A DNA stretch of 25,225 bases from an uncultured Lachnospiraceae bacterium (GCA_910579865.1 CAJTXA010000034.1:1-25225), one strand, 5' to 3'; shown: positions 16,350 to 23,943, numbered from the stretch's first letter. Notes: generated by a model not told the origin, from the letters alone. Made by a program: numbers and translations.

Positions 16350-17675
16350 ATGATCGATTATCAGGATTTTATTTATACATATAGTACAGTAAGCGTACAA
16401 ATGCTAATTGTTTTTTACTTTTTTACTAAATTTTTAAAGAAAAAAATAGGAACGTTATATTATTTGTTATTTACGCTCTTTGGAACGATGATAATAATGG
16501 GAATTCAGGCTGGTAATATAGTTTGTTTTTTAGTTTGTGTGCTATTGCTTATAATAGGTGGAGTTTTTGTATGCAAAGTTGATGGTATATCTGCTGTTTT
16601 ATATGCAATTATTACAGTGGAAATTATGCAGTTTTGTTATGGTATTTTCGATTCTGTCTTTTGTATCTTATATCCATTTCTGTTTTCTTTTTATCAAAAA
16701 ATAGGAATCCTATGGATGTCTTTAAGAGGTATGGCATTGTTGGTAGTTATTTTTTGTTATATGATAACATATCAATATTTTTTATATTACAAGATAGAAA
16801 AAAAACAATATATATTGATACTTTTGGCACCAACAGTTATGATTGTATTTATGGGAGAATATATTAGAACAGTTTTTTTGGGAAATACGATTATTACAGA
16901 TAAAAATGGAACAATTTTAAATCTGGTGAATAAAAACTATTATTTGATATTTGCAATACAGTTTATTGGATTAATTAGTTTGTTTTGTATGATGTTTGCC
17001 TATAAAAAGTTAGTGGAAAATTTTTGTTTAAGTACAGAGGTGTCATTGTTAGAACAAGCAGAACATTCTTTAAATCAATATATAGAAGAAGCAAAGACTC
17101 GATATGAAAAGACAAGATCATTTCGCCATGATATCAAGAATCATATCACTGTTATAAAGGAGCTTTTACAAAATGAAAATGCAGAACAGGCGTTTCATTA
17201 TATAAAAGATATGGAAGGAATGGCAGAGGAGTTGTCATTTCCATGTAACACCAATCATCCAGTTGTAGATATTTTAATAGGAAATAAATTAGGGATAGCA
17301 AGAAGTATGGGAATTGATACAAGTTGTTCTTTTGTTTTGCCTTATCCATGTTTGATACGTGATATTGATTTTTGTATTATTTTGTCCAATGCGTTGGACA
17401 ATGCAATTCATGCTTGTCAAGATATGGGATATAAGACAAAAAGATATATTGATATAACAGGACATATACAAGGGGATTTTATTTTACTGAATATAGAAAA
17501 TAGTGTTCAGGGAAAGCAATTTTTTCAAGAGGGAACGGGTTTATCTAATATAAGGGCAGTAGCTGAAAAGTATTGTGGTACAATTTGTATCAAAACACAA
17601 GATACAAGATTTATTCTTAGTGTTTTGCTTATCATTCCACAGCATACAGAAAGCATTTCACAGCAAATTTATTAA
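16350..17675 (+). CDS. AgrC-like GHKL histidine kinase, orphaned
   Basis: A 441-aa protein with about six membrane segments in residues 12-217, like peptide-pheromone receptor kinases. A coiled-coil helix follows (about 230-255), then the phospho-acceptor motif SFRHDIKNHITVIKEL with His260. The GHKL ATPase domain has LSNALDNAIHAC (345-355) and EGTGLSNIRAVAEKYCG (394 onward). In this class the kinase senses an autoinducer peptide outside the cell and phosphorylates a LytTR regulator; here that regulator is broken. No agrB/agrD pheromone genes are seen nearby. A GGGGGG tract just before the ATG serves as ribosome binding site. The kinase itself shows no damage, so decay may be recent or it may have another partner. 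Confidence 0.9.
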   Translation: MIDYQDFIYTYSTVSVQMLIVFYFFTKFLKKKIGTLYYLLFTLFGTMIIMGIQAGNIVCFLVCVLLLIIGGVFVCKVDGISAVLYAIITVEIMQFCYGIFDSVFCILYPFLFSFYQKIGILWMSLRGMALLVVIFCYMITYQYFLYYKIEKKQYILILLAPTVMIVFMGEYIRTVFLGNTIITDKNGTILNLVNKNYYLIFAIQFIGLISLFCMMFAYKKLVENFCLSTEVSLLEQAEHSLNQYIEEAKTRYEKTRSFRHDIKNHITVIKELLQNENAEQAFHYIKDMEGMAEELSFPCNTNHPVVDILIGNKLGIARSMGIDTSCSFVLPYPCLIRDIDFCIILSNALDNAIHACQDMGYKTKRYIDITGHIQGDFILLNIENSVQGKQFFQEGTGLSNIRAVAEKYCGTICIKTQDTRFILSVLLIIPQHTESISQQIY

Positions 17676-17710
17676 TTTACAATTTTAACTAGTCGAAAAG
17701 GGTAATGACA

Positions 17711-17736
17711 GAAGAGTTTGATAGAAGAGTTTGATA
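17711..17736. repeat. Two tandem 13-base repeats
   Basis: GAAGAGTTTGATA occurs at 17711-17723 and 17724-17736, followed by GAAG, the start of a third copy. It lies between the kinase stop and the next start. It is probably a slippage product; no function is evident. Confidence 0.8.
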
Positions 17737-17773
17737 GAAGCTGACAGGAAAAATGGAAGGAGGAAAAGAAACA

Positions 17774-18238
17774 ATGTCAATGAAAATCAATGGAGCTTAT
17801 AGTCATTACAAAACGAATGATATGGAGGATGTAAAGCAACAAAAGAAAGCGGAAGAAATAAAAAAAGAGCAGGAGTTAGAAAAGGTATCCAATCAAAAAG
17901 AAGTAGAAAAGGACGAATATAGAAGTAGTGAAAAATCTGATAGAAAACCAACTGGTTTATATCATTTAGAACAAAAAGGAGATGAAAAACCCAAAATTGT
18001 ATATGATGATCCAAAAAAACCAGAAAAAAAATGTATTACAAATACTGATCGGGTGGATCGGGAAATTGAAAAGTTAAAAGAGAAGCAAAAACAATTAGAA
18101 CAGCAGATAAGAAGTTCTTCGAAGGATGAAAAAAAGACCAAAGAATTAGAGAGGAAGTTAGCACAAGTAAAGGCAGAATTAAGTCAAAAGGATAATGATA
18201 CTTATAGAAGACAAAATGCTTCTGTTTCAGAACAATAA
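17774..18238 (+). CDS. Small, highly charged coiled-coil protein of unknown function
   Basis: A 154-aa hydrophilic protein rich in K, E, D and Q, with no signal peptide or membrane segment. It begins MSMKINGAYSHYKTNDMEDV, has a low-complexity charged stretch (about 20-90) and a predicted coiled coil near 95-145 (REIEKLKEKQKQLEQQIRS ... ERKLAQVKAELSQ). The start at 17774 follows AAGGAGG by about ten bases; the earlier in-frame ATG at 17753 lies before that site. I recognise no family. It has its own strong terminator and lies downstream of the orphan kinase in the same direction, so co-transcription with the kinase is possible. Confidence 0.72.
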   Translation: MSMKINGAYSHYKTNDMEDVKQQKKAEEIKKEQELEKVSNQKEVEKDEYRSSEKSDRKPTGLYHLEQKGDEKPKIVYDDPKKPEKKCITNTDRVDREIEKLKEKQKQLEQQIRSSSKDEKKTKELERKLAQVKAELSQKDNDTYRRQNASVSEQ

Positions 18239-18257
18239 AAAGTATGACAAAAAAAGA

Positions 18258-18295
18258 AACTCGTTTTACAAAATCAAGGTAAGACGGGTTTTTTT
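18258..18295 (+). terminator. Intrinsic terminator
   Basis: AACTCGTTTTAC (18258-18269) pairs with GTAAGACGGGTT (18279-18290), 12 pairs including two G.U, followed by T-run 18289-18295. It closes the coiled-coil gene unit. Confidence 0.85.
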
Positions 18296-18339
18296 AATGT
18301 GAAGTAAGCTGACAAGGTATGTTCACATTTTTAAAATTG

Positions 18340-18348
18340 TGTTATAAT
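18340..18348 (+). promoter_or_regulatory. Extended -10 promoter of the methyltransferase gene
   Basis: TGTTATAAT (TGn plus perfect TATAAT at 18343-18348) lies about 38 bases before the start codon. The -35 region (TGTTCA, 18320-18325) is weak, as is usual for extended -10 promoters. Confidence 0.65.
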
Positions 18349-18386
18349 CACAATAATTTTTAAAACAAATCAGAGTAGGAGAACAA

Positions 18387-19160
18387 TTGAGTATGAGGAA
18401 TGAATACGATAATGAAACGTTTTTTGAAGAATATGGAAAAATGTCCCGCAGCAGAAATGGTTTAAGTGCTGCCGGAGAGTGGCACCAGTTAAAACCCTTG
18501 TTTCCTTCACTCCAAGGGAAAAAGATTCTTGATTTGGGGTGCGGTTATGGCTGGCATTGTATCTTTGCAGCAGAACAAGGAGCAACACAGGTATTGGGGA
18601 TTGACTTAAGTAAAAAAATGATTGAAGAGGCAGAAAAACGAAATACAAAAAAACAAATCAAGTATCGTGTCTGCGGAATAGAGGAATATGAGTATCCAGA
18701 AAATATGTGGGATTGTGTCGTTTCCAATCTGGCTTTGCATTATATTGAAAATATTGAGAAAATATTTCAAATGGTATATAGAACATTGAAGCCAGGTGGA
18801 GTATTTCTTTTTAACATAGAACATCCTGTTTTTACAGCGGGGGTTGGGCAGGATTGGATTTACACAGAAGCAGGAACTCCAAAATATTGGCCTATTGACA
18901 ATTATTTTATTGTAGGAGAGCGAAACACACATTTTTTGGGATGCGACATAGTAAAACAACACCACACACTTACACAGATATTGATGGGATTATTAAATAA
19001 TAGCTTTGAACTTGAAGCTGTAGTGGAAGCAGAGCCACCGAAAGAAATGATGAATCTTGCAGGTATGAAAGACGAATTGCGCCGACCGATGATGCTGTTG
19101 GTGAAAGCCAAAAAAAATGTGTTTAGCAAAACTACTTTACAAGAAAAGAATAAGTTATAA
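18387..19160 (+). CDS. Class I SAM-dependent methyltransferase
   Basis: A 257-aa protein. The SAM-binding motif I is KILDLGCGYGWHCIFAAEQG (about 46-65), with the acidic end of strand 2 in VLGIDLSKKM, motif IV WDCVVSNLALHYI and a post-motif LKPGGVFLFNIEHPVF. This is the UbiE/small-molecule methyltransferase layout. The substrate is unknown; the C-terminal third carries no signature I know. The start is TTG 18387 or ATG 18393: AGGAG lies about six or twelve bases before them respectively, so TTG has the better spacing. It has its own extended -10 promoter and appears monocistronic. Confidence 0.9.
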   Translation: MSMRNEYDNETFFEEYGKMSRSRNGLSAAGEWHQLKPLFPSLQGKKILDLGCGYGWHCIFAAEQGATQVLGIDLSKKMIEEAEKRNTKKQIKYRVCGIEEYEYPENMWDCVVSNLALHYIENIEKIFQMVYRTLKPGGVFLFNIEHPVFTAGVGQDWIYTEAGTPKYWPIDNYFIVGERNTHFLGCDIVKQHHTLTQILMGLLNNSFELEAVVEAEPPKEMMNLAGMKDELRRPMMLLVKAKKNVFSKTTLQEKNKL

Positions 19161-19284
19161 TAAATTTTTTCTATTATTTATTTAAGTTCACGCTTATGAG
19201 GAAAACTCTACTACTAGTAGGTGTTCCTTTTATAGGAGCATGATAGAATAAATGCATAATAAAAAATGAAAGTAGGGATGTTTG
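19161..19284. other. Short AT-rich gap
   Basis: The only structure noted is a perfect ten-base palindrome CTACTAGTAG near 19211-19220, upstream of the truncated XRE gene. It could be an operator remnant. No terminator for the methyltransferase gene is obvious. Confidence 0.35.
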
Positions 19285-19422
19285 ATGGATCAAAAGAAAA
19301 TTGGCAAATTTATTGCTTCTAGAAGAAAAGAGAATGGGTTTACTCAGAGCCAATTAGCGGAACAGTTAGGAATTACAGATAAGGCAATATCAAAATGGGA
19401 AACAGGAGTTTCCCATAGTTAA
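19285..19422 (+). pseudogene. Truncated XRE regulator (HTH only)
   Basis: ATG 19285 begins MDQKKIGKFIASRRKENGFT, followed by QSQLAEQLGITDKAISKWETG, a complete XRE HTH up to its last helix. It then ends VSHS-stop after 45 codons. In this family WETG is normally followed by R-S/x-P-D and a second half. Beyond 19422 the sequence turns into the tail region of the convergent ABC operon. The 3' part was therefore lost at a junction near 19415. A 45-aa peptide might still be made, but probably does not fold. Confidence 0.8.
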
Positions 19423-19492
19423 AGATACCACACCAGACATAACAACACCACGCTTATACAGAACTTGTCCGCAAAAAACAGTATAAATACCA

Positions 19493-19530
19493 ATTCCCCC
19501 ATAAGCAACATAATTTGCTCATGGGGGAAT
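19493..19530 (-). terminator. Terminator of the FtsX-type ABC operon
   Basis: ATTCCCCCATAAGCA (19493-19507) pairs with TGCTCATGGGGGAAT (19516-19530), 15 positions with one mismatch. It lies 20 bases after the permease stop on the minus strand; a U-rich stretch follows, though not immediately. Confidence 0.75.
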
Positions 19531-19550
19531 ACAGTTCGTTCCTTTGGGAA

Positions 19551-22046
19551 TTATTCAACCGTTTCAATGGAATCCACAATGCTCATTCCCGCAATCTTTC
19601 TTAACGGAATACAAGTTGCCAGCAAACAAGCTCCGATAGATAGAACTGTAGCTTCGGCAATCGGTAGAATAGGGATGGAAACCAATTGAATTGTGTCGGT
19701 AGTCGCAGCATTTACAAAAATTGTGCAGATATAGCCAACGATATTTCCAATTATCGCCGCAATAATGCCATAGTATGCGCCCTCCCACAAAAATGTTTTG
19801 TAGAGGCTTCCCGCACTCATACCAATAGCACGCTGCATACCAATTTCCATTACACGGGTATGAATATTTGTGTAAACAGTATTGATGATATTCAAAAGAC
19901 CAATCAAGCCAACAAACAAGATCAATCCCCATGCCAGCAATTGTATCTGTTCAAAACTTTCTTCTAATTGCCGATCTGTTTCTTCATAGGACAGGTAGGT
20001 TGTGCCGGGAATGTCCTGACAGATTTTCTCTGCCACGGTGTCGAATAATTCCCTGTCAGCATCTGCATTCAAGGTAGGACACATTTCATTATAAATAGCG
20101 GTGCCTAACAGTTCGGAATAGATACAATCTGATACTATCACCTGCACACCGTTTGTAAATCCACTGTTCCCTACGCTTACATATCCGTCATATCCATCCA
20201 ATGTTGCAATGATCGGAATGTCCCGGCCAGCCACGGAAATTGTATCGCCAGCAACAAAACTTGTTCTTTCCAGTTCTGTTCCCCCATAGTTTAATGCCAG
20301 TGGATTTCTCACGATACACGCCTCGCCGGATTTCAAAAGGGCTAAATCTTCCACTGAAAGTTCGCTGCCCATGAAATAATCCCAATAGTCGTCATTCAGT
20401 CCGACTATCTGAAATGTTTCTCCCGGCTGTAATTCAAATCCGAGCGCAATATCGGATATTTGCCCGGCATCGTCTGGCTCATAAAGCGAAAATTGTATTG
20501 CTGCCACCGAATTTACAGCACTATTTTGACGTAACTCGTCCAAATCATCAGCAGAAAAGCCCAGTGTTTCATTTACGATAGAATAATCTCCCAAATGATT
20601 ATCTTCCATGCCGCTTGCCACATTTAACAATGTGGTAAAACTCTGCAAGGCAATAAATACAGCTATACTCATAACTAATGAAAGAACGGTAATTGCTGTA
20701 CGCCTCCGATTGCGCTTCAAATTCAGCCGGGCATAATAAGACTCAAAATGGCGAATTGTTTTAGATTTGCGATTTCTCCGCTTAACCTTTGTATTCTGAC
20801 CCGACATGGCAACCGTAGGAGGTACTTTTGCCGCATATTTAGCAGCCGGTATTGCTGCCATAAACGCAAAGAATAGTGTGATTGTAGCACTTATAACGAG
20901 AAACGGTAATTTACCTGTACTATTTGCTGAAATCAGATTTTGCAATTCAGATGTATTTTGCACCATGAATATTTCAGGTGACAAAAAACTTGTTGCTATT
21001 GTGATAATGCCTTTCGTTGACAAAAGACCAACGATCATACCAATCGGAATACCGATCAGACACAAAATCAATATCTGTAAAGATACAATGCTGTAAAGCT
21101 GGCTCTTTTCACTTCCAATGGCTCTTAGTACACCATACCCCTTAATGCGTTTAGACACGGATATTTTCAGAATATTGTAAATAACCAATCCAGCCGCCAG
21201 AAGAATGAGAACGCCCACCATGATGCCAGCAGCAGTCATAAACGAAAAACCTGAACCGTTGTTTTCAGAGCTTTCTTGGCTGTCAAACTGTATTCCGCAA
21301 GCCTGCAAATAAACCTGATTATAGGATGTATCAAGTTCATGTATCTGGAATTTCTCAATTACATCATTTACCGTATTTTGAAAGGTTCGCTTATCGGCTG
21401 TACAAAAGTCCACATTGTAATATAGGTATTCTTCCGGCAGCAACTGTTCGGCTGTACCTGTTCCAACAATCCCTGTAATTCCGCCATAAGAATATCCAAT
21501 ATAATTGCTTTTCGTGATGCCTACAAGGACAAAATCGGCAGTAAATTCAATGGATGGAGCAATATCATGCCGTAAGGTTTTAGAAACAGGTAATGAAATA
21601 GTATCGCCTACTTTTCCATCAAATCCGAGAAATTTAAGCGCATCTTCTGACAATGCGATCTCCATTGCCTGTTCTGGCAAACGTCCCTCTTGGATTTGTG
21701 AAATAGCAGGATAGGCGTCGAGGCTGTTACCGACATATTCCACAAGGCCGAGTGTGAGCTGGCTGTTTAAGTCTATGGTTCCTAAACTGATAGAGGAGCC
21801 AATATAGGAAAAGCGGGCATCCTCTTTCAGTTCAGAAAGCTGTTTTTCGGACATTTGAAGAAAAGTAGCATATTTTTCCCCGTTAATCGTAATAGCCTGC
21901 TGCTGCCTCATGGCATTTAGAACACCGATGGACTGCCCTATAACCGTTGTTGTAATTGTGGAGAGAATAACAGCTATTAAAATCAGAATGGATGTGACCT
22001 TTTGAGCCAGTAATTCTTTCCATGCAAGGACGCGATAAGATTTCAT
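19551..22046 (-). CDS. FtsX-domain ABC permease (large, MacB-like class)
   Basis: An 831-aa permease with two FtsX domains. An N-terminal membrane helix (about 18-40) is followed by a large extracytoplasmic domain (about 45-265). Three helices come next (about 270-400, including RIKGYGVLRAIGSEKSQLYS, the FtsX coupling segment). A second unit has a helix at about 450-470, an extracellular domain to about 690, and three helices to the end (MEIGMQRAIGMSAGSLYKTF coupling segment). Such permeases do not usually move substrate through the membrane like classical ABC pumps; they use mechanotransmission for antimicrobial-peptide resistance or lipoprotein/peptide handling. It overlaps the ATPase gene by four bases (ATGA). 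Composition is clearly less AT-rich than the surrounding genes, suggesting separate acquisition. Confidence 0.9.
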   Translation of the reverse strand: MKSYRVLAWKELLAQKVTSILILIAVILSTITTTVIGQSIGVLNAMRQQQAITINGEKYATFLQMSEKQLSELKEDARFSYIGSSISLGTIDLNSQLTLGLVEYVGNSLDAYPAISQIQEGRLPEQAMEIALSEDALKFLGFDGKVGDTISLPVSKTLRHDIAPSIEFTADFVLVGITKSNYIGYSYGGITGIVGTGTAEQLLPEEYLYYNVDFCTADKRTFQNTVNDVIEKFQIHELDTSYNQVYLQACGIQFDSQESSENNGSGFSFMTAAGIMVGVLILLAAGLVIYNILKISVSKRIKGYGVLRAIGSEKSQLYSIVSLQILILCLIGIPIGMIVGLLSTKGIITIATSFLSPEIFMVQNTSELQNLISANSTGKLPFLVISATITLFFAFMAAIPAAKYAAKVPPTVAMSGQNTKVKRRNRKSKTIRHFESYYARLNLKRNRRRTAITVLSLVMSIAVFIALQSFTTLLNVASGMEDNHLGDYSIVNETLGFSADDLDELRQNSAVNSVAAIQFSLYEPDDAGQISDIALGFELQPGETFQIVGLNDDYWDYFMGSELSVEDLALLKSGEACIVRNPLALNYGGTELERTSFVAGDTISVAGRDIPIIATLDGYDGYVSVGNSGFTNGVQVIVSDCIYSELLGTAIYNEMCPTLNADADRELFDTVAEKICQDIPGTTYLSYEETDRQLEESFEQIQLLAWGLILFVGLIGLLNIINTVYTNIHTRVMEIGMQRAIGMSAGSLYKTFLWEGAYYGIIAAIIGNIVGYICTIFVNAATTDTIQLVSIPILPIAEATVLSIGACLLATCIPLRKIAGMSIVDSIETVE

Positions 22047-22717
22047 TTTGCTGTCACCTCCGAAAGAACACCGTCTACAATTACAAATTGCCGGTCTGCC
22101 ATTCTCGCTATACGGCTGTCATGAGTAATGACAACAAGGGCTTTCCCCATCTTCTTCCATATATTTTCCAGCATCCCCATAACTTCGCCGCCGCTTTTGC
22201 TGTCCAAATTCCCGGTCGGTTCGTCAGCGAAAATAATATCAGGTTTTGCAATCAGGGCGCGGGCAATCGCTACACGCTGCTGCTGTCCTCCTGAAAGCTC
22301 ATGGGGCAAGTGGGTAAGGCGGTCATGAATACCCAGCAAATCCGTAAGCTGCTTTAGGTACGCCTCGTTCGGCTGCTTTTTGTCTAACAGCAAGGGCATA
22401 ATGATGTTTTCCTTTGCGGTCAGGACAGGGAGCAGGTTGAACTGCTGGAAGATGAAACCAATGCGCTGACGGCGAAAAGCAGACAGTTCTTTGTCAGTAA
22501 GTCTATATATGTCTTTTCCATCGTATGTCAGGCTGCCGGAGGTCGGTTTGTCCAGTCCGGACAACAGATGGAGCAAGGTGCTTTTCCCGCTGCCAGACGG
22601 TCCCATGATAGAAATAAAATCGCTTGACGTAATTTCAAGATTGACTTTATCCAGCGCAACGACGCAGCTTTCACCGCTTCCATAGATTTTTGATAGTTCC
22701 TTTGCTTCAATGTTCAT
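22043..22717 (-). CDS. ABC ATPase of the MacB/LolD-like class
   Basis: A 224-aa ATPase with Walker A GPSGSGKST (39-47), Q-loop FIFQQFNLLP, signature LSGGQQQR (141-148), Walker B IIFADEPTGNLDS (161-173) and H-loop VVITHDSRIA. The ADEPTGNLDS form and FQQFNLLP are typical of LolD/MacB/BceA-type ATPases that partner FtsX permeases. AAGGAG lies about ten bases before the ATG. It is the first surviving gene of its operon. Upstream lies only the tail of a sensor kinase, so the regulatory genes that once preceded it are lost. Confidence 0.93.
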   Translation of the reverse strand: MNIEAKELSKIYGSGESCVVALDKVNLEITSSDFISIMGPSGSGKSTLLHLLSGLDKPTSGSLTYDGKDIYRLTDKELSAFRRQRIGFIFQQFNLLPVLTAKENIIMPLLLDKKQPNEAYLKQLTDLLGIHDRLTHLPHELSGGQQQRVAIARALIAKPDIIFADEPTGNLDSKSGGEVMGMLENIWKKMGKALVVITHDSRIARMADRQFVIVDGVLSEVTAK

Positions 22718-22777
22718 AAAAACACTCTCCTTATTTGTAATCTAAGGAGAGTATAAAATAGAAATCTCAAAAATCTC

Positions 22778-22873
22778 TCAAGATTTTGAATTTATTTGGA
22801 AAGAAGCAGTAGCCGTTGCGCCATAACCTTGTCTGTTTTCCAGTGCAAGTGTTCCTCCATGCTTTCGGCAATA
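22778..22873 (-). pseudogene. C-terminal tail of a sensor histidine kinase
   Basis: In a frame without a start codon the minus strand reads YCRKHGGTLALENRQGYGA, then TATASFQINSKS and TGA at 22778-22780. HGGTL...G-x-GATAT-x-F is the end of a HATPase domain. Upstream the frame runs into a MATE gene fragment at about 22870. The tail lies 60 bases before the ABC ATPase, where a BceS/VraS-like kinase would be expected, so a deletion removed the rest of the kinase and anything before it. Confidence 0.8.
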
Positions 22874-22962
22874 CCATCAACCACGTTGTAAAGATACGTT
22901 ACAAATAAACCGCCTACAGCCGGAAATATGTAACGAAATAAAGATTTTGTTCTTGTGTTCAT
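22873..22962 (-). pseudogene. N-terminal fragment of a MATE exporter gene
   Basis: ATG 22962, preceded by AGGAGG at six bases, starts MNTRTKSLFRYIFPAVGGLF, then VTYLYNVVDG. This is the typical first helix of a MATE protein (normally continuing as IFVGQGVG). After about 30 codons it joins kinase-tail DNA in another frame. The initiation signals are intact, so a short chimeric peptide could still be made. Confidence 0.75.
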
Positions 22963-22969
22963 AAAAAAC

Positions 22970-23023
22970 CTCCTACTTAAAAAATAAAAGTGGAACAAAA
23001 CCTTAAATGGTCTTATCCCACTT
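22970..23023 (-). terminator. Leader terminator (possible attenuator) ahead of the MATE fragment
   Basis: On the minus strand AAGTGGGATAAGACC (23023-23009) pairs with GGTTTTGTTCCACTT (23002-22988), 15 pairs including three G.U, with loop ATTTAA. The U-rich TTTATTTTTT follows and AGGAGG begins just behind it. A terminator placed in the leader directly ahead of a drug-exporter start suggests transcription attenuation, although the gene it served is now broken. It may instead end a lost upstream gene. Confidence 0.65.
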
Positions 23024-23091
23024 CAACAATCTTATTTTGATTGCAAGTCCTCTGACAAGTGTTTTTATTCTAACATGGGTATTATTCAAAG

Positions 23092-23301
23092 TCAACGATA
23101 CTTTCCTAGCGTATATTCATCAAATTCCATGTTCCAAACAGCTTCAAATATCTGTGTGAATGTATTGTATTCAAGGCGGGCAAGTTTACTTCTTCTTCGT
23201 TTTGAAATACCCTGTGTTGGTTCTGATTTACTTCCAGTCCCCCAATATGGAAGCAGAAACAGCTTGCATGGATTAAACCTGTATATAATCAGATAAAAAA
23301 G
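23092..23301 (-). pseudogene. Unrecognised coding remnant without start codon
   Basis: A minus-strand frame of 69 codons with no start reads LIIYRFNPCKLFLLPYWGTG, SKSEPTQGISKRRRSKLARL, EYNTFTQIFEAVWNM and EFDEYTLGKYR-stop. The middle and end (about 23094-23250) have protein-like composition and resemble a real C-terminus; the first part may be read-through. I do not know the family. It lies among other gene fragments between the ABC operon and the ICE. Confidence 0.45.
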
Positions 23302-23362
23302 CTATTATTTTATCAATCACTTCTTCCTGTTCATTAAATGTCAGTAATAATGGTTTTCCATA
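23273..23362 (-). pseudogene. Second short remnant overlapping the first in another frame
   Basis: A minus-strand frame ends KPLLLTFNEQEEVIDKIIAF, LSDYIQV-stop (23273-23275), without a start codon. It has the look of an alpha-helical protein C-terminus. Only about 29 codons remain. No family is recognised. Confidence 0.35.
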
Positions 23363-23375
23363 TCATTATATAGCA

Positions 23376-23627
23376 TTAACCCAAATAAATACTTTCAATG
23401 ATTGATACGCATTTTTCTATACCTAAAACTCCACTGTCTAGGCATAAGTGATAGTTTTTAGAATTGCTCCATTTTTTATCAGTATAATATTGATAATGAT
23501 AAGCTCGTGCTTTATCTTTACTAATGATATGTTTTCTTGCTTCTTCCTCTATAATATTGTTTTGCTGTGTCAAATGTTTTATTCTAAAATGGTTGATTAT
23601 CTCAAAAAAGCCTTGATTTACGGGCAT
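23376..23627 (-). pseudogene. C-terminal remnant of a cytidylate-kinase-like protein
   Basis: The minus strand reads RIKHLTQQNNIIEEEARKHI, then SKDKARAYHYQYYTDKKW, NSKNYHLCLDSGVLGIEKCV and IIESIYLG-stop. This matches, from memory, the end of the cytidylate-kinase-like family (DK-x-RA-x-YY-x-YYT-x-x-x-W ... YDLC-x-xSG-x-LGIE). The kinase P-loop half is missing. The first residues of the frame (MPVNQGFF) come from a different DNA context near the ICE edge. An intact protein would be about 200 aa; 83 codons are left. Confidence 0.7.
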
Positions 23628-23647
23628 ACAAGCAGGATTTCAAGCTG

Positions 23648-23668
23648 AATTTACTACCAATTTACTAC
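23648..23668. repeat. Two direct AATTTACTAC repeats at the ICE edge
   Basis: AATTTACTAC occurs at 23648-23657 and 23659-23668, period eleven (one helical turn). Closely spaced short repeats near an element terminus resemble tyrosine-integrase arm sites, as in Tn916. This reading is inference. Confidence 0.5.
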
Positions 23669-23771
23669 TTTTGAGGGAAAGAGCTTTGATATGCCGCCCG
23701 GAACCCTGCCAGCCCAGCCACCAGCACACAGCATTGAGAAAGAATAAATGAAAACTGAATACGACGCAAAC

Positions 23772-23820
23772 GCGGCGTTTCTCTATCCCTAACCGGGAGA
23801 ACAGGAACGCCGCTTTTTTT
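23772..23820 (+). terminator. GC-rich terminator inside the ICE edge
   Basis: GCGGCGTT (23772-23779) pairs with AACGCCGC (23806-23813), followed by seven Ts (23814-23820). It isolates the ICE genes from outside transcription. The stretch 23669-23971 carries no gene. Confidence 0.75.
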
Positions 23821-23829
23821 ATGCCCTCA

Positions 23830-23943
23830 TGTTACGCAGTAGGGGCAAAAAGAGCCTTGCTATATGCGGCTTTGCGGGCGCACTTTTGCCGGGGACAGGG
23901 ATTTATACCTAACCCCGGCAAAATGGCGTTCTATCGCGTAACA
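23830..23943. repeat. Nested inverted repeats in the leader of the ICE HTH gene
   Basis: TGTTACGC (23830-23837) is the inverse of GCGTAACA (23936-23943). Inside, TTTTGCCGGGG (23884-23894) pairs perfectly with CCCCGGCAAAA (23913-23923). The structure ends 28 bases before the HTH gene start. It may be a replication or transfer origin, or a long regulatory leader; the sequence alone does not decide. Confidence 0.6.

Noticed and set aside
19564..22710. Several 60-120-aa frames on both strands inside the ABC exporter genes
   Set aside because: They are shadows of the long permease and ATPase genes in other frames, without start signals.
23075..23296. Plus-strand 73-aa frame
   Set aside because: Antisense to a minus-strand remnant with more protein-like composition, and it lacks a ribosome binding site.
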